64,000 bases of DNA from Streptococcus thalassemiae (GCF_903645285.1 NZ_CAHJXN010000004.1:186305-250304), one strand, 5' to 3'. Shown: positions 12,031 to 21,693, counted from the first letter of the stretch. A program made the numbers and translations. Notes: generated by a model from the sequence alone, not told the origin.

Positions 12031-12885
12031 TTATTGGTATTTTTCTGTTAAAGACTGCCAAATCTCTTCTGTCGGCATTTCCTTGCCTGTCCACAGTTGA
12101 AAAGCTTCTGCAGCTTGATAGAGCAACATTCCCAGACCATTGACCGCTGGATTGCCCTGCCTCCTAGACCATTTCAAAAACGGCGTCTCAAAGGGTTGGT
12201 AAATAATATCTGCTACTAAGAGAGTTTCTGGTAAGACTATGCTTTCAGGAACTGGGGATGATTGACCGTCCATTCCTACACTTGTCGCATTGACCAGTAA
12301 ATCCGACTCGGCAATCCTTGCTTGCAGTTCAAAAACATCTTCTAAAGCATACAAGTCCACTTTAAAGCCTGTCTGCTCCTGTAATTTGTCTAGGTAAGGT
12401 CTTGTTTTTTCCATGGAAACTGAACGAACAAAGACCGAAATCTGACTGACACCATCCAAAATAGCTTGCGCCAGAATGGATTTAGCCGCACCACCTGCAC
12501 CCAGCAGGGTCATCTTCTTACCTGTAATTGTAAAAGAAGGCAAGCTCTTAAAAAATCCCTTGCCATCTGTATTATATCCAATTAAAGTGCCATTATGATT
12601 GACAACCGTATTGACCGCACCAATCAAGCGCGCTTCGTCACTCAGCTCATCCAAATAAGGAATCACTTGCTCCTTATAGGGCATAGAAAGGTTGATGCCA
12701 AACATCTGGTAGCGACGAATATTAGCCACTGTTTCTGCCAAATCACCCGCTTCAATCTCCCAAGCCACATAAGCACCGTTGGTAGCTGTCGCCTCAAAGG
12801 CGCTGTTGTGAATAAAGGGGGAAATAGAATGCTTAATAGGATTGGCAACAACGGCAGCTAAACGTGTATAGCCATCAAGCTTCAT
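12031..12885 (-). CDS. aroE: Shikimate dehydrogenase
   Basis: A 284-residue NADPH enzyme reducing 3-dehydroshikimate. The substrate site NPIKHSISP is near 15-23, the catalytic lysine is in NLSMPYKEQ near 70, and the cofactor loop GAGGAAKS is near 129. It overlaps the aroD end by 11 bases. Confidence 0.96.
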   Translation of the reverse strand: MKLDGYTRLAAVVANPIKHSISPFIHNSAFEATATNGAYVAWEIEAGDLAETVANIRRYQMFGINLSMPYKEQVIPYLDELSDEARLIGAVNTVVNHNGTLIGYNTDGKGFFKSLPSFTITGKKMTLLGAGGAAKSILAQAILDGVSQISVFVRSVSMEKTRPYLDKLQEQTGFKVDLYALEDVFELQARIAESDLLVNATSVGMDGQSSPVPESIVLPETLLVADIIYQPFETPFLKWSRRQGNPAVNGLGMLLYQAAEAFQLWTGKEMPTEEIWQSLTEKYQ

Positions 12886-13552
12886 CCAAAATCTCCCGAA
12901 TTTTTTTCATGTTAGCTAAGGAAATCTGACCTGGGGCACTTGCCTCATCTAGACTAGCAAAGGACCAGCTCGAACCTGTCACATCCGCAGTGATACGAGA
13001 GACCTTACCCACCTTGCCCATAGAAATGGTCACATATTCCTGCTCAGGATTGAGGGTTTTAAAGCCTCGTGTATAGTTCATCAAGTCTAGCACATCCTGC
13101 TCTGTGTGAGCCATCACCGCAACCTTGACCAGTTTTGGATTTAGGCTCGTCAACTCTGATAAGATTTCCATCATATTTTCAGGTGTTTCTTGGAAATTGT
13201 GGTAACTCAAAACGAGATTTGGGAAGTCCAACATTTCCTCAAAAACATCCTTGTAGCTATAGTACTCAAAATCAATGTAGTCTGGTTGATAGAGTTGCGC
13301 CACTTCCTTGATGAGATGGATATATTCTTCTGGAGAAAGGTCGATTTCTCCCCCTTCAGAGCGAGTTCTCAGAGTGAAAACTAACTCACGACCTGCGAAT
13401 TTTTCAAAAATAGCTGGAGCCACCTGCAAAATCGCTTCTTTAGGCAGATAGTCGGCACGCCATTCAATGATATCAGCATCCTGATACCTCGTAGCATCCA
13501 GAGCCTGGGCCTCCTCTAAACTCCTTGGCATTACTGAAACGATTAATTTCAT
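12875..13552 (-). CDS. aroD: 3-dehydroquinate dehydratase, type I
   Basis: A 225-residue type I enzyme that works through a Schiff base. It carries IEWRADYL at about 29-36, the catalytic histidine in LSYHNF near 118, and the lysine in KLVKVAVMA near 141. It overlaps the upstream methyltransferase by 4 bases (ATGA). Confidence 0.96.
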   Translation of the reverse strand: MKLIVSVMPRSLEEAQALDATRYQDADIIEWRADYLPKEAILQVAPAIFEKFAGRELVFTLRTRSEGGEIDLSPEEYIHLIKEVAQLYQPDYIDFEYYSYKDVFEEMLDFPNLVLSYHNFQETPENMMEILSELTSLNPKLVKVAVMAHTEQDVLDLMNYTRGFKTLNPEQEYVTISMGKVGKVSRITADVTGSSWSFASLDEASAPGQISLANMKKIREILDEA

Positions 13553-14712
13553 TTACTAACCTTCATACTAATCACCTTGAGGTAATTACTACTTTCATCT
13601 TTTTTATTATAGGCGAAATCTGCTGGAAGACCATATTTATTTAAAATCTGGTAACTTCTTCCTGCAAAGCCTTTATCAATTTGTTCTGTAAATTTCTGAC
13701 GGGAAACATTGGCAGCATTGGTACTGGCAATGATAATCCCTCCCGGATTTAAAATCTCCAGACTCTGGGAAATCAACTTGTGATAATCCTTGGCCACAGA
13801 GAAGGTCTGTTTTTTGTTCCGAGCAAAGCTAGGCGGATCTAGGACAATCACATCATAGGTCAAGCCTTTTCGTTTGGCATACTTGAAATACTCAAAGACA
13901 TCCATGACTATAAAACGATGGTCGTCTGTGCTGAGCCCATTTGCCTGAAAATGCGCTTGAGACAATTCTCGTGAACGTTTAGCTAGGTCCACAGAAGTTG
14001 TCTGGCTTGCTCCTCCCATGGCCGCAGCTACTGAAAAGGCTGCTGTGTAGGAAAACATATTGAGCAAGGATTTACCCATAGCCAAACCGTCAACCAAGCT
14101 ACCTCGAACTTCATGCTGGTCTAGGAAAATACCTGTCATCAAGCCATCATTCATGAAGACCTGATACAAGACACCATTTTCCAGAACAGTGAAAAAGTCA
14201 GGTGCTTCTTGACCATAAACATGGGCAGATTCATAGTCCAAACCCTTGAAGCGGATCTTCTCATAAATCCCTAAAACCTCAGGAAAAACCTGTCTAAAGG
14301 ATTCTGAGATAAGCTTGCGAATCTGATAAACATAAGAGTTATACCAAGAAAAGACAGCATAGTCGCCATAAAGGTCCACTGTCAGACCGCCAAAGCCATC
14401 TCCCTCTTGGTTAAAGAGACGAAAGGCAGTTGTCAAATCATCTTGATAGTAGGCTGTTCTCTTTTCTTTAGCTTGTCTAAACAGTGTTTCAAAGAAAGCT
14501 TGATTTAAGGCCACCTTGTCCTTACTAACAAACCAGCCCAAGCCCTTGTTTTGCTGAGAAAGGTAGGCAGTCCCAAGAAAGTTTCCATCTTGACTATGGA
14601 CTTCTACTTCCTGATCCTTGAGATTGACATTCTCAAGATCACTGGCTTCTAGTAAAACCAGACCTTTGGCGAGCTTCTTTTCAACCCTTTTGCTAACTCT
14701 TATTCTATTCAT
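13549..14712 (-). CDS. Class I SAM-dependent rRNA methyltransferase, RlmI-like
   Basis: A 387-residue protein with an N-terminal PUA-type RNA-binding domain (1 to about 75), a central SAM-binding Rossmann domain ([12 protein letters not shown] near 225) and the motif [12 protein letters not shown] near 305. RlmI-type enzymes make m5C in 23S rRNA; the exact target here is not known. I choose the ATG at 14712. The promoter -10 ends only 7 bases upstream, so the mRNA probably starts at or next to this ATG (leaderless). An ATG at 14721 overlaps the -10 and cannot be used from that transcript. It is the first gene of the aroDEBC-tyrA operon. Confidence 0.85.
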   Translation of the reverse strand: MNRIRVSKRVEKKLAKGLVLLEASDLENVNLKDQEVEVHSQDGNFLGTAYLSQQNKGLGWFVSKDKVALNQAFFETLFRQAKEKRTAYYQDDLTTAFRLFNQEGDGFGGLTVDLYGDYAVFSWYNSYVYQIRKLISESFRQVFPEVLGIYEKIRFKGLDYESAHVYGQEAPDFFTVLENGVLYQVFMNDGLMTGIFLDQHEVRGSLVDGLAMGKSLLNMFSYTAAFSVAAAMGGASQTTSVDLAKRSRELSQAHFQANGLSTDDHRFIVMDVFEYFKYAKRKGLTYDVIVLDPPSFARNKKQTFSVAKDYHKLISQSLEILNPGGIIIASTNAANVSRQKFTEQIDKGFAGRSYQILNKYGLPADFAYNKKDESSNYLKVISMKVSK

Positions 14713-14719
14713 AACTATC

Positions 14720-14748
14720 ATTATATCAAACTTTTAGGCAATTCTCAA
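14720..14748 (-). promoter_or_regulatory. Promoter of the methyltransferase-aro operon
   Basis: On the minus strand TTGAGA (14748-14743), a 17-bp spacer, and TATAAT (14725-14720) preceded by TGA, an extended -10. Seven bases separate the -10 from the ATG at 14712. Confidence 0.8.
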
Positions 14749-14769
14749 AAAAGAAACTACCCTTGCTTT

Positions 14770-14798
14770 TTTACTCTTCTTTTAAAAAATGGTATACT
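14770..14798 (+). promoter_or_regulatory. Promoter of the LtaS-like gene
   Basis: TTTACT (14770-14775), 17 bp, then TATACT (14793-14798) preceded by TGG. The transcript would start near 14805, upstream of the AGGAAG site and the GTG at 14829. It faces away from the aro promoter. Confidence 0.65.
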
Positions 14799-14828
14799 AA
14801 TACTAATAAAAAATTAGGAAGTAAATGT

Positions 14829-16979
14829 GTGAAAAGCAATTTTAACAAAATCCAAAAAGCCATCGGTACCAGACTGGGTTTTGTCCTAACCCTTTTAATC
14901 GTCTATTGGTTCAAAAACTTATTAGCCTATGCCGTTGACTTTAATTTAGACATTCAATTGGGCAAATTGCAGGGAAATTACCTTGCCTTTATCGCCTTTT
15001 TCAACCCCCTTCCTTTGGGCCTCCTTCTACTAGCTCTAGCCCTCTATGCTCGGTCAACAAAGGCCTTTTACAGTCTCAGTATAGCTATTTACAGCCTTTT
15101 ATTCATTTGGCTCTATTCCAATGTCTTTTACTATCGAGAATTTAGTGACTTTATCACAGCTAATACCATGAAGGTGGTCAGCAAGGTGTCTGTCGGCACT
15201 GCAGAACTAGAGTTACTGCGTCCTTGGGATTTTATCTATTTTATGGATTTCCCATTGCTAGCTTTCCTTTTCTTTAAAAAATTCATCCATTTAGATAGGA
15301 GACCTTTCAAATTCCGCTCCAGTGTTGCTATCACTGCTCTCTCAGCCTTGCTCTTTTCAGCTAACCTTTTCTTAGCAGAGATTGAACGTCCCGATCTCCT
15401 GTCGCGAGGATTTTCTAATTATTATGTTGTTCGTGCCCTTAGTTTGCCAGCCTTTTTAGGTTATAGCGCCAACCAATCCTACAGTGCAAACAAGGAACGT
15501 GCCAAGGCCTCTGAGACTGATCTCCAACCTATTACAGACTATATTCAAGAACATGCTGCTAAGCCCAATCCAGACTATTTTGGCTTAGTCAAAGGGAAAA
15601 ATGTGATTTATCTCCACTTGGAGAGTTTCCAGCAGTTCCTACTTGACTATAAACTCAACATAGATGGAACTGAGCACGAAGTCACTCCCTTCCTTAATTC
15701 CCTCTACCATTCGCAATCTACACTAGCCTTTTCGAATATCTTTAACCAAGTCAAGGCTGGTAAGACATCAGATGCGGAAACCATGCTAGAGACTGGTTTG
15801 TTTGGACTTGACCAAGGTTCCTTTATGGTCAACTATGGAGGTACCAATACCCAGCAAGCAGCTCCTTTTATCCTATCAAAAAACGGCTATCAATCGAGTG
15901 CTGTCTTTCACGGTAATATCGGGACCTTCTGGAATCGAAATACAACCTACAAACAGTGGGGCTACCAATACTTCTTTGACGCTTCCTATTTTACTAAGCA
16001 AGACAGTAGCAATTCTTTCCAATATGGTTTAAATGATAAAATCATGATGAAAGATTCTATCCAGTATCTGGAGCACTTGCAGCAGCCTTTTTATGCTAAG
16101 TATATCACGGTGTCCAATCACTATCCCTATGCTAGCAATCTGACAGGCGATGAGCTTGGTTTCCCCTTGGCTAAAACCAAAGATGAAACCATCAATGGCT
16201 ACTTCCAAACAGCTAACTATCTGGATAGTGCTATCAAGGCCTTCTTTGACTATCTCAAAGAAAGTGGCCTCTATGAAAAATCCATCATCGTCATCTACGG
16301 AGACCATTATGGAATTTCTAACTCCCGCAATCCTGAGCTGGCACCCTTGATTGGAAAGACTTCTGATAACTGGTCGAATTACGACAATGCCATGTTGCAA
16401 CGAGTGCCTTTTATGGTGGTCATGCCTGGCTATAAAAAAGGACAAATCATCAATACCTACGGTGGACAAATCGATATCTTACCGACTCTCGAACACCTCC
16501 TTGGTATCGAATCCAGTTCCTTCCTTCAAGTTGGACAAGACCTTCTGTCTCCAGACCACCAAGAGATCGTTGCCTTTCGGACTGCCAATTCCTTCGTCAC
16601 ACCAAAATACACCAGCTACGACGGACGAACCTACTATACTGAAAGTGGTCTCGAAATCAGTAATCTTGATGAACAAACTCAGACCGAACTGGAAAGCGTT
16701 CGGCAAGCAGCTAGTCAACAGCTAAAAATCAGCGACCAGATTCAAACTGGCGATTTGATCCGTTTCTACCAAGCAGATCATCTTGGAAAAGTTGATACAG
16801 AAAGTATTTCTTACCTCAATTCCTTGCCAATTCTACAAAAGATTGAGCAGGAAAAGGGAAGTCAGTCAACTAGCCTCTTTAGCCAACGAAAAGGTAAAAC
16901 CAGTACTGACCTTTTCAAGGCACCAAGTTACCAAGAACTCCATCCAGAGTCGGCAGAAACCGAATCAAAATCACAATAA
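14829..16979 (+). CDS. LTA synthase family phosphoglycerol transferase
   Basis: A 716-residue membrane enzyme. About five N-terminal helices (roughly 15-210) are followed by an extracellular sulfatase/alkaline-phosphatase fold. LtaS residues are all present: Glu265 in HLESFQQF, the nucleophile Thr313 in GKTSDAET, and Asp492-His493 in IYGDHYGIS. LtaS enzymes polymerise glycerol phosphate from phosphatidylglycerol. The GTG at 14829 is chosen because AGGAAG lies 7 bases upstream; longer in-frame starts fall inside the promoter. The C-terminal tail (about 640-716) is polar and rich in Ser and Gln. Pneumococcus is not known to carry LtaS, so this gene argues for S. mitis or a relative. Confidence 0.9.
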   Translation: MKSNFNKIQKAIGTRLGFVLTLLIVYWFKNLLAYAVDFNLDIQLGKLQGNYLAFIAFFNPLPLGLLLLALALYARSTKAFYSLSIAIYSLLFIWLYSNVFYYREFSDFITANTMKVVSKVSVGTAELELLRPWDFIYFMDFPLLAFLFFKKFIHLDRRPFKFRSSVAITALSALLFSANLFLAEIERPDLLSRGFSNYYVVRALSLPAFLGYSANQSYSANKERAKASETDLQPITDYIQEHAAKPNPDYFGLVKGKNVIYLHLESFQQFLLDYKLNIDGTEHEVTPFLNSLYHSQSTLAFSNIFNQVKAGKTSDAETMLETGLFGLDQGSFMVNYGGTNTQQAAPFILSKNGYQSSAVFHGNIGTFWNRNTTYKQWGYQYFFDASYFTKQDSSNSFQYGLNDKIMMKDSIQYLEHLQQPFYAKYITVSNHYPYASNLTGDELGFPLAKTKDETINGYFQTANYLDSAIKAFFDYLKESGLYEKSIIVIYGDHYGISNSRNPELAPLIGKTSDNWSNYDNAMLQRVPFMVVMPGYKKGQIINTYGGQIDILPTLEHLLGIESSSFLQVGQDLLSPDHQEIVAFRTANSFVTPKYTSYDGRTYYTESGLEISNLDEQTQTELESVRQAASQQLKISDQIQTGDLIRFYQADHLGKVDTESISYLNSLPILQKIEQEKGSQSTSLFSQRKGKTSTDLFKAPSYQELHPESAETESKSQ

Positions 16980-16980
16980 A

Positions 16981-17014
16981 AATGCTCTTCCGTCTTGGAG
17001 GAGCATTTCTTTTT
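16981..17014 (+). terminator. Terminator of the LtaS-like gene
   Basis: An 11-bp stem AATGCTCTTCC/GGAGGAGCATT (one G-U pair), loop GTCTT, then a T run. It starts 1 base after the stop codon. Confidence 0.85.
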
Positions 17015-17027
17015 ATAAAATAAAATT

Positions 17028-17066
17028 CAAAGAAAATCAAAGAACAAACTAGAAAACTAGCCACAG
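17028..17066 (-). repeat. Truncated BOX remnant (boxC part)
   Basis: The stretch matches the boxC end of the neighbouring element (AAAATCAAAGAACAAACTAG and so on) but stops before boxB. A second, complete BOX follows at once. It looks like an older element cut short. Confidence 0.6.
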
Positions 17067-17068
17067 TT

Positions 17069-17221
17069 TATACTCAATGAAAATCAAAGAGCAAACTAGG
17101 AAGCTAGCCGCAGGCTGCTCAAAACACTGTTTTGAGGTTGTAAATAAGACTGACGAAGTTAGTCACATATATACGGCAAGGCAAAGCTGACGTGGTTTGA
17201 AGAGATTTTCGAAGAGTATTA
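17069..17221 (-). repeat. BOX element (boxC-boxB-boxA as read on +)
   Basis: The ends are TATACTCAATGAAAATC and TTTTCGAAGAGTATTA. The boxA core ACGGCAAGGCAAAGCTGACG is at the right, so the element is in minus orientation, with one boxB. BOX elements are small hairpin-forming repeats of pneumococcus and close relatives. The remaining bases up to 17362 hold nothing I can recognise. Confidence 0.93.
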
Positions 17222-17362
17222 ACTTTGAGATTGTAGCTGGAGAGGCTGTATCAGTAATATGTGTCTGTCAAGTTTAGTGACGTAGATAGTAGAAGAAATA
17301 TTAGGATATAAATCAGCTTCAGCAGGTATCTGGAAAATTTGATTTTATAGAAAAGCCTTTTG

Positions 17363-17581
17363 TTACAAACTCAATATACTATCAATAAATAATATTATAG
17401 AAGCAACAATAATTATAATTTCACCTATCTGCATCATTCTATTTCGAACTTTAAATATATGTTCTCTCAAAAATACTTGGATCACACACATTATAGGAAT
17501 GAAAGTTTTTGAAATTGAAAAATATCCAAATAAATAAACTATAAACAACAATAATAGAACTATATTATATTTCTTATTCAA
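17363..17581 (-). CDS. Small two-helix membrane protein, unknown
   Basis: A 72-residue protein with two hydrophobic segments (about 6-25 and 51-70) and a basic middle (REHIFKVRNR). I start it at a TTG at 17581 because GGGAGG lies 6 bases upstream; longer in-frame starts have no such site. A plausible promoter lies upstream at 17634-17663. I do not recognise the family. It sits downstream of an ABC exporter, so an accessory or immunity-like role is possible but unproven. Confidence 0.5.
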   Translation of the reverse strand: MNKKYNIVLLLLFIVYLFGYFSISKTFIPIMCVIQVFLREHIFKVRNRMMQIGEIIIIVASIILFIDSILSL

Positions 17582-17633
17582 AACGTTCCTCCCTATATAT
17601 TTTTGATTACCAATCCTAATCATTTACAACTAC

Positions 17634-17663
17634 ATTCTAACAAACTATAAAAGTGTTTGTCGA
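17634..17663 (-). promoter_or_regulatory. Promoter of the small membrane protein
   Basis: On the minus strand TCGACA (17663-17658), 18 bp, TAGAAT (17639-17634) preceded by TGT. Confidence 0.5.
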
Positions 17664-17694
17664 ATTGAATTTATCAAGCGAGAGACCAACTAGC

Positions 17695-19329
17695 TCATCT
17701 TTTTTCTATCTCTGCCAATATGCGTGACAGGTAGTAATGATAGCCAAAAATAGCAAGAGCAAGCAAGAGGATAAGAGCTCCTACTCCCAAGCTTATGGCA
17801 AGGACAGGGGTGAGAGACTGAACCAAGAATAAGCTCCCTATTACAAGGGCCATTAAGATTGCACTATAAATAAAAATCAAAACAATTGCTACTATACGAT
17901 TTGAACGGTTCACCAGGTCCGTAATGTTACTCCAATTGGTTGACAGATTTTTCACGTCCTTAAAGTAATTGTGGCAAGAAAGGATGACACTGGTAAGGAT
18001 CCAGACTACAAGAAGGTAAATCATCGAAAGGATGGGCAAGCCTAGATATAGAGAAAGGCCAAGTAAAGTCAGAACTGGTAAAAAGGACTGGACAGCAAAT
18101 ATAATCCAAAATTTCACTTTCACATAGCGAGTAAAGTCAAAGGGTAAACTCTTAAGAAAATCAACATTTTCCCTCTCCAAGGATAAAGCAATTGAATGCA
18201 GGCTGGTGATATTGTTATTGACAACTGCTATAAACACTCCTACAAAAAACAAGGGTAACCAGTATAGAGGATGAATATCTGGAACTATCTGAGAATCTCG
18301 GATTTTGGAAATCAGACCAATCATCATGAGATAAGGAAGGAAAGCACTTGTAAAAAGCACTGTAATCACGCCAGTCCCCTGTCCCAAGAGGGTGAGGTGG
18401 TAGCGTAAAACCATACGGAAAAATCCTTTTTTAGTAGTTGAAATTCTCTCCTTACTGCGACGTTCTTTCTTGACCTTCTCCTCACTGTTAAGCAGAATCA
18501 CGTCATAAAAATGAGGAAGAACCTTCTTTTTGGTCAGGTAAAGTAAGAAGACAGTTAGAGTTATCCAAGCGAGCAGACCCAGTATGGCTTCTGTCGAAAA
18601 AGGCTCCACTGCTATTTTGTAAAAGATATGAAGAGGATAAAGGAGAAATGGAATGTCTCTAACTTTGTCAACAATACTTCCAAAAGTCGACTGTAGAAAG
18701 AGGACAAATATTAAAGGTATGAGAACTCCTATCCCAATCATCACATTGGCAAAAATAGACTGATACTTTCTGAAGACCGTAGTCTGAGCCAAGAAATGTA
18801 CTGCCACTACCATCACTAAAGTAACAGAGACAAATAATAAGGCCAAGGACAGCAGCATCAAAGGCAAGCCAAGCCAAAGAGAAGGTGCTAGCCTAATGTA
18901 GAGAACTAGAAAATAAGCTAGGATTGGTACAATTCCAGGCAGAGCTGGCAAGAGGACAGACAGTCCTTTAGCAATTATAATCTCTGATTCTTTAAAGGCA
19001 TAAGGCCTATACGATACCAAATCCTTACTCTCATAAAAGACATTGTAAAATGCAGTGAAAGAAGTTGAAAAGGCAAGCACCAGTAAAATAGCAACCATGC
19101 TACTAAAAAAACTTGGCATTTCCTCAAAAGGAAAACGAAAGGCTATATTTATAAACATCAAAAGCATCAAGAGACTGGAAAAAATGTAAGAACTTAGGAC
19201 TCTAGCGGAAACATTTACTTTTTTCCCAGGATTCTTGGCTTGCTTCTTTCGTAGGTTAGCCAGATTAGCTTCTTGAGATGAATAAAGGATATTGATATCA
19301 ACTAATTTTTTAATGACCTTGAGACGCAT
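17695..19329 (-). CDS. ABC transporter permease (12-helix, ABC_tran_2-like)
   Basis: A 544-residue integral membrane protein with about 12 hydrophobic segments and a charged loop near 285-305 (KVKKERRSKERISTTKK). The ATG at 19329 has a perfect AGGAGG 6 bases upstream and overlaps the ATPase end by 20 bases. An in-frame upstream codon at 19356 lacks support. With the adjoining ATPase it should form a two-gene exporter. The substrate is unknown; such pairs often handle peptides, lipids or antibiotics. Confidence 0.85.
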   Translation of the reverse strand: MRLKVIKKLVDINILYSSQEANLANLRKKQAKNPGKKVNVSARVLSSYIFSSLLMLLMFINIAFRFPFEEMPSFFSSMVAILLVLAFSTSFTAFYNVFYESKDLVSYRPYAFKESEIIIAKGLSVLLPALPGIVPILAYFLVLYIRLAPSLWLGLPLMLLSLALLFVSVTLVMVVAVHFLAQTTVFRKYQSIFANVMIGIGVLIPLIFVLFLQSTFGSIVDKVRDIPFLLYPLHIFYKIAVEPFSTEAILGLLAWITLTVFLLYLTKKKVLPHFYDVILLNSEEKVKKERRSKERISTTKKGFFRMVLRYHLTLLGQGTGVITVLFTSAFLPYLMMIGLISKIRDSQIVPDIHPLYWLPLFFVGVFIAVVNNNITSLHSIALSLERENVDFLKSLPFDFTRYVKVKFWIIFAVQSFLPVLTLLGLSLYLGLPILSMIYLLVVWILTSVILSCHNYFKDVKNLSTNWSNITDLVNRSNRIVAIVLIFIYSAILMALVIGSLFLVQSLTPVLAISLGVGALILLLALAIFGYHYYLSRILAEIEKR

Positions 19330-20059
19330 CCGCAACCTCCTCTTTTCTACCAGCAAGACTAAGGTAGATACTTTCCAAAGACTGGTCTGGGTGGTCTTTT
19401 CTCAAGTCCTCTACACTACCACAATAAATCAAATGCCCCTTTTTCAAAATGGCAATCCGATCACAGACTTGCTCAGCTACCTCTAGGACATGGGTTGAAA
19501 ACAAGACTGTCTTGCCTTTTTGCGCATGCTCCTTCATCATTTGCTTCAAATCAAAGGCAGCTTGGGGATCCAAACCAGCCAAGGGTTCGTCCAAGACCCA
19601 AATATCAGGATCAGACAAGAGTGCCCCAATGACAAAGACTTTCTGACGCATTCCGTGAGAAAGGGTTTCAATAACCTGATAACGATTTTCAGCAAAATCA
19701 AAAACACTCAATAGCCTAGCTAGACTAGCCTCCAAGTCAGAGCTAGTCAGATCATAGGATGAGGCGATCAATTCCCAAAATTCATTGGCCGTTAAACGTA
19801 AAAATAAGTCAGGCGAGTCTGCAACATAGCCAATCTTTCGTTTGATCGCCAAGCGATTTTCCGATAAATCCTGACCGTCTACTAAAATACGACCACTGCT
19901 GGGCGAAATGATACTGACTAGGGATTTTATGGTGGTCGATTTCCCAGCCCCATTATGGCCAATCAAGCCCATAATCTCTCCATTTTCAATCTGCAGATTG
20001 AGATTGCTCAAGGCCTCTTTATCACCATACAACTTACTAACATTTTGAAATTCAATCAT
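19310..20059 (-). CDS. ABC transporter ATP-binding protein
   Basis: A 249-residue ATPase. Walker A is GHNGAGKST at about 34-42, the signature is LSHGMRQK near 133, and Walker B is VLDEPLAGLDP near 154, followed by the switch histidine in FSTHV. The signature is LSHGM rather than LSGGQ, seen in many DrrA/CcmA-type exporters. It partners the permease downstream. Confidence 0.93.
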   Translation of the reverse strand: MIEFQNVSKLYGDKEALSNLNLQIENGEIMGLIGHNGAGKSTTIKSLVSIISPSSGRILVDGQDLSENRLAIKRKIGYVADSPDLFLRLTANEFWELIASSYDLTSSDLEASLARLLSVFDFAENRYQVIETLSHGMRQKVFVIGALLSDPDIWVLDEPLAGLDPQAAFDLKQMMKEHAQKGKTVLFSTHVLEVAEQVCDRIAILKKGHLIYCGSVEDLRKDHPDQSLESIYLSLAGRKEEVADASQGH

Positions 20060-20167
20060 GGGACAACTCCTATCTTTATCTATATTACATACTATTATAT
20101 TAGCACTTTAATACAAAAAAATCAACACTTTATTTTAAGTAGATACAATAGTTTCCTCCTATTCTTA

Positions 20168-20205
20168 CGCAAACGTTTGCGCCGAGAGATACTTTATGAT
20201 AGAAT
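20168..20205 (+). promoter_or_regulatory. Amylase promoter with MalR/cre-type operator
   Basis: A perfect 14-bp palindrome CGCAAACGTTTGCG (20168-20181) contains the -35 candidate TTTGCG (20176-20181). After 18 bp comes TAGAAT (20200-20205), preceded by TGA. The palindrome fits LacI/GalR-family operators such as MalR and resembles a cre site. Its position over the -35 implies repression. Confidence 0.65.
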
Positions 20206-20238
20206 AAAGAACAAGATTGACAAGTAAGAGGAAACATC

Positions 20239-21693
20239 ATGCAAAATCAAACACTCATGCAATACTTTGAATGGTATCTGCCCCACGACGGTCAGCACTG
20301 GACACGTCTGGCTGAAGATGCTCCACACCTAGCTGATCTCGGTATCAGTCATGTCTGGATGCCACCAGCTTTCAAGGCTACCAATGAAAAAGATGTAGGT
20401 TATGGGGTCTATGACTTATTCGACCTAGGCGAGTTTAACCAAAAAGGGACTGTCCGCACCAAGTATGGTTTTAAAGAAGACTATCTTCAAGCCATTCAAA
20501 CTCTAAAAGCACAGGGAATCCAGCCTATGGCCGATGTGGTACTCAACCACAAGGCTGCGGCCGATCACATGGAAGCCTTTCAGGTTATCGAAGTGGATCC
20601 TGTAGACCGTACAGTTGAACTTGGAGAACCCTTCACTATCAATGGCTGGACTAGCTTTACCTTCGATGGTCGCCAAAATACCTACAATGACTTCCACTGG
20701 CACTGGTACCACTTCACAGGTACAGACTACGATGCCAAACGTCGTAAGTCTGGGATTTATCTGATCCAAGGGGACAATAAGGGCTGGGCAAATGAGGAAT
20801 TGGTCGATAATGAAAACGGTAACTACGACTATCTCATGTATGCCGACCTAGACTTTAAGCATCCTGAAGTCATCCAAAATATCTATGACTGGGCTGATTG
20901 GTTCATGGAAACGACTGGTGTAGCTGGTTTCCGCTTGGATGCCGTTAAACACATTGACTCTTTCTTTATGAGCAATTTCATCCGCGATATGAAGGAAAAA
21001 TACGGTGAAGATTTCTATGTTTTTGGTGAATTTTGGAATCCAGACAAGGAAGCCAATCTAGACTATCTTGAAAAAACGGAAGAACGCTTTGACCTTGTCG
21101 ATGTTCGTCTCCACCAGAATCTCTTTGATGCTAGCCGAGCAGGTTCCAACTACGACCTTCGTGGTATTTTTACAGATAGCTTGGTTGAACTCAAGCCTGA
21201 CAAGGCTGTGACTTTTGTCGACAACCACGATACACAACGAGGTCAGGCTCTTGAGTCTACCGTTGAAGAATGGTTCAAACCAGCAGCCTATGCCCTCATT
21301 CTGTTACGCCAAAATGGTCTTCCATGTGTCTTTTACGGCGACTACTATGGGATTTCAGGGCAATATGCTCAACAAGATTTCAAAGAAGTCCTTGACCGCC
21401 TCCTAACCATCCGAAAAGATTTGGCCTATGGAGAACAAACAGACTACTTTGACCACGCTAACTGTATCGGTTGGGTCCGTTCAGGTGCTGAAAATCAATC
21501 CCCAATCGCAGTCTTGATTTCAAATGACCAAGAAAACAGCAAATCAATGTTTGTCGGCCAAGAATGGGCTAACCAAACTTTTGTAGATTTACTTGGAAAC
21601 CACCAAGGTCAAGTTACAATCGATGAGGAAGGTTATGGACAATTCCCTGTCTCAGCTGCTTCGGTAAGTGTCTGGGCATCCAATACAATCTAA
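20239..21693 (+). CDS. Cytoplasmic alpha-amylase (GH13)
   Basis: A 484-residue GH13 amylase without signal peptide, so it should cut maltodextrins inside the cell. The four family motifs are present: DVVLNH near 98, GFRLDAVKH with nucleophile Asp234, the acid Glu264 in VFGEFW, and FVDNHDTQ with Asp331. The start has an AGAGGAAA site. The operator upstream predicts maltose/catabolite control. It is a single-gene unit with its own terminator. Confidence 0.95.
   Translation: MQNQTLMQYFEWYLPHDGQHWTRLAEDAPHLADLGISHVWMPPAFKATNEKDVGYGVYDLFDLGEFNQKGTVRTKYGFKEDYLQAIQTLKAQGIQPMADVVLNHKAAADHMEAFQVIEVDPVDRTVELGEPFTINGWTSFTFDGRQNTYNDFHWHWYHFTGTDYDAKRRKSGIYLIQGDNKGWANEELVDNENGNYDYLMYADLDFKHPEVIQNIYDWADWFMETTGVAGFRLDAVKHIDSFFMSNFIRDMKEKYGEDFYVFGEFWNPDKEANLDYLEKTEERFDLVDVRLHQNLFDASRAGSNYDLRGIFTDSLVELKPDKAVTFVDNHDTQRGQALESTVEEWFKPAAYALILLRQNGLPCVFYGDYYGISGQYAQQDFKEVLDRLLTIRKDLAYGEQTDYFDHANCIGWVRSGAENQSPIAVLISNDQENSKSMFVGQEWANQTFVDLLGNHQGQVTIDEEGYGQFPVSAASVSVWASNTI

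Noticed and set aside
14763-14828. Longer N-terminus for the LtaS-like protein
   Set aside because: It would start on a TTG inside the promoter; the GTG at 14829 has a proper ribosome site.
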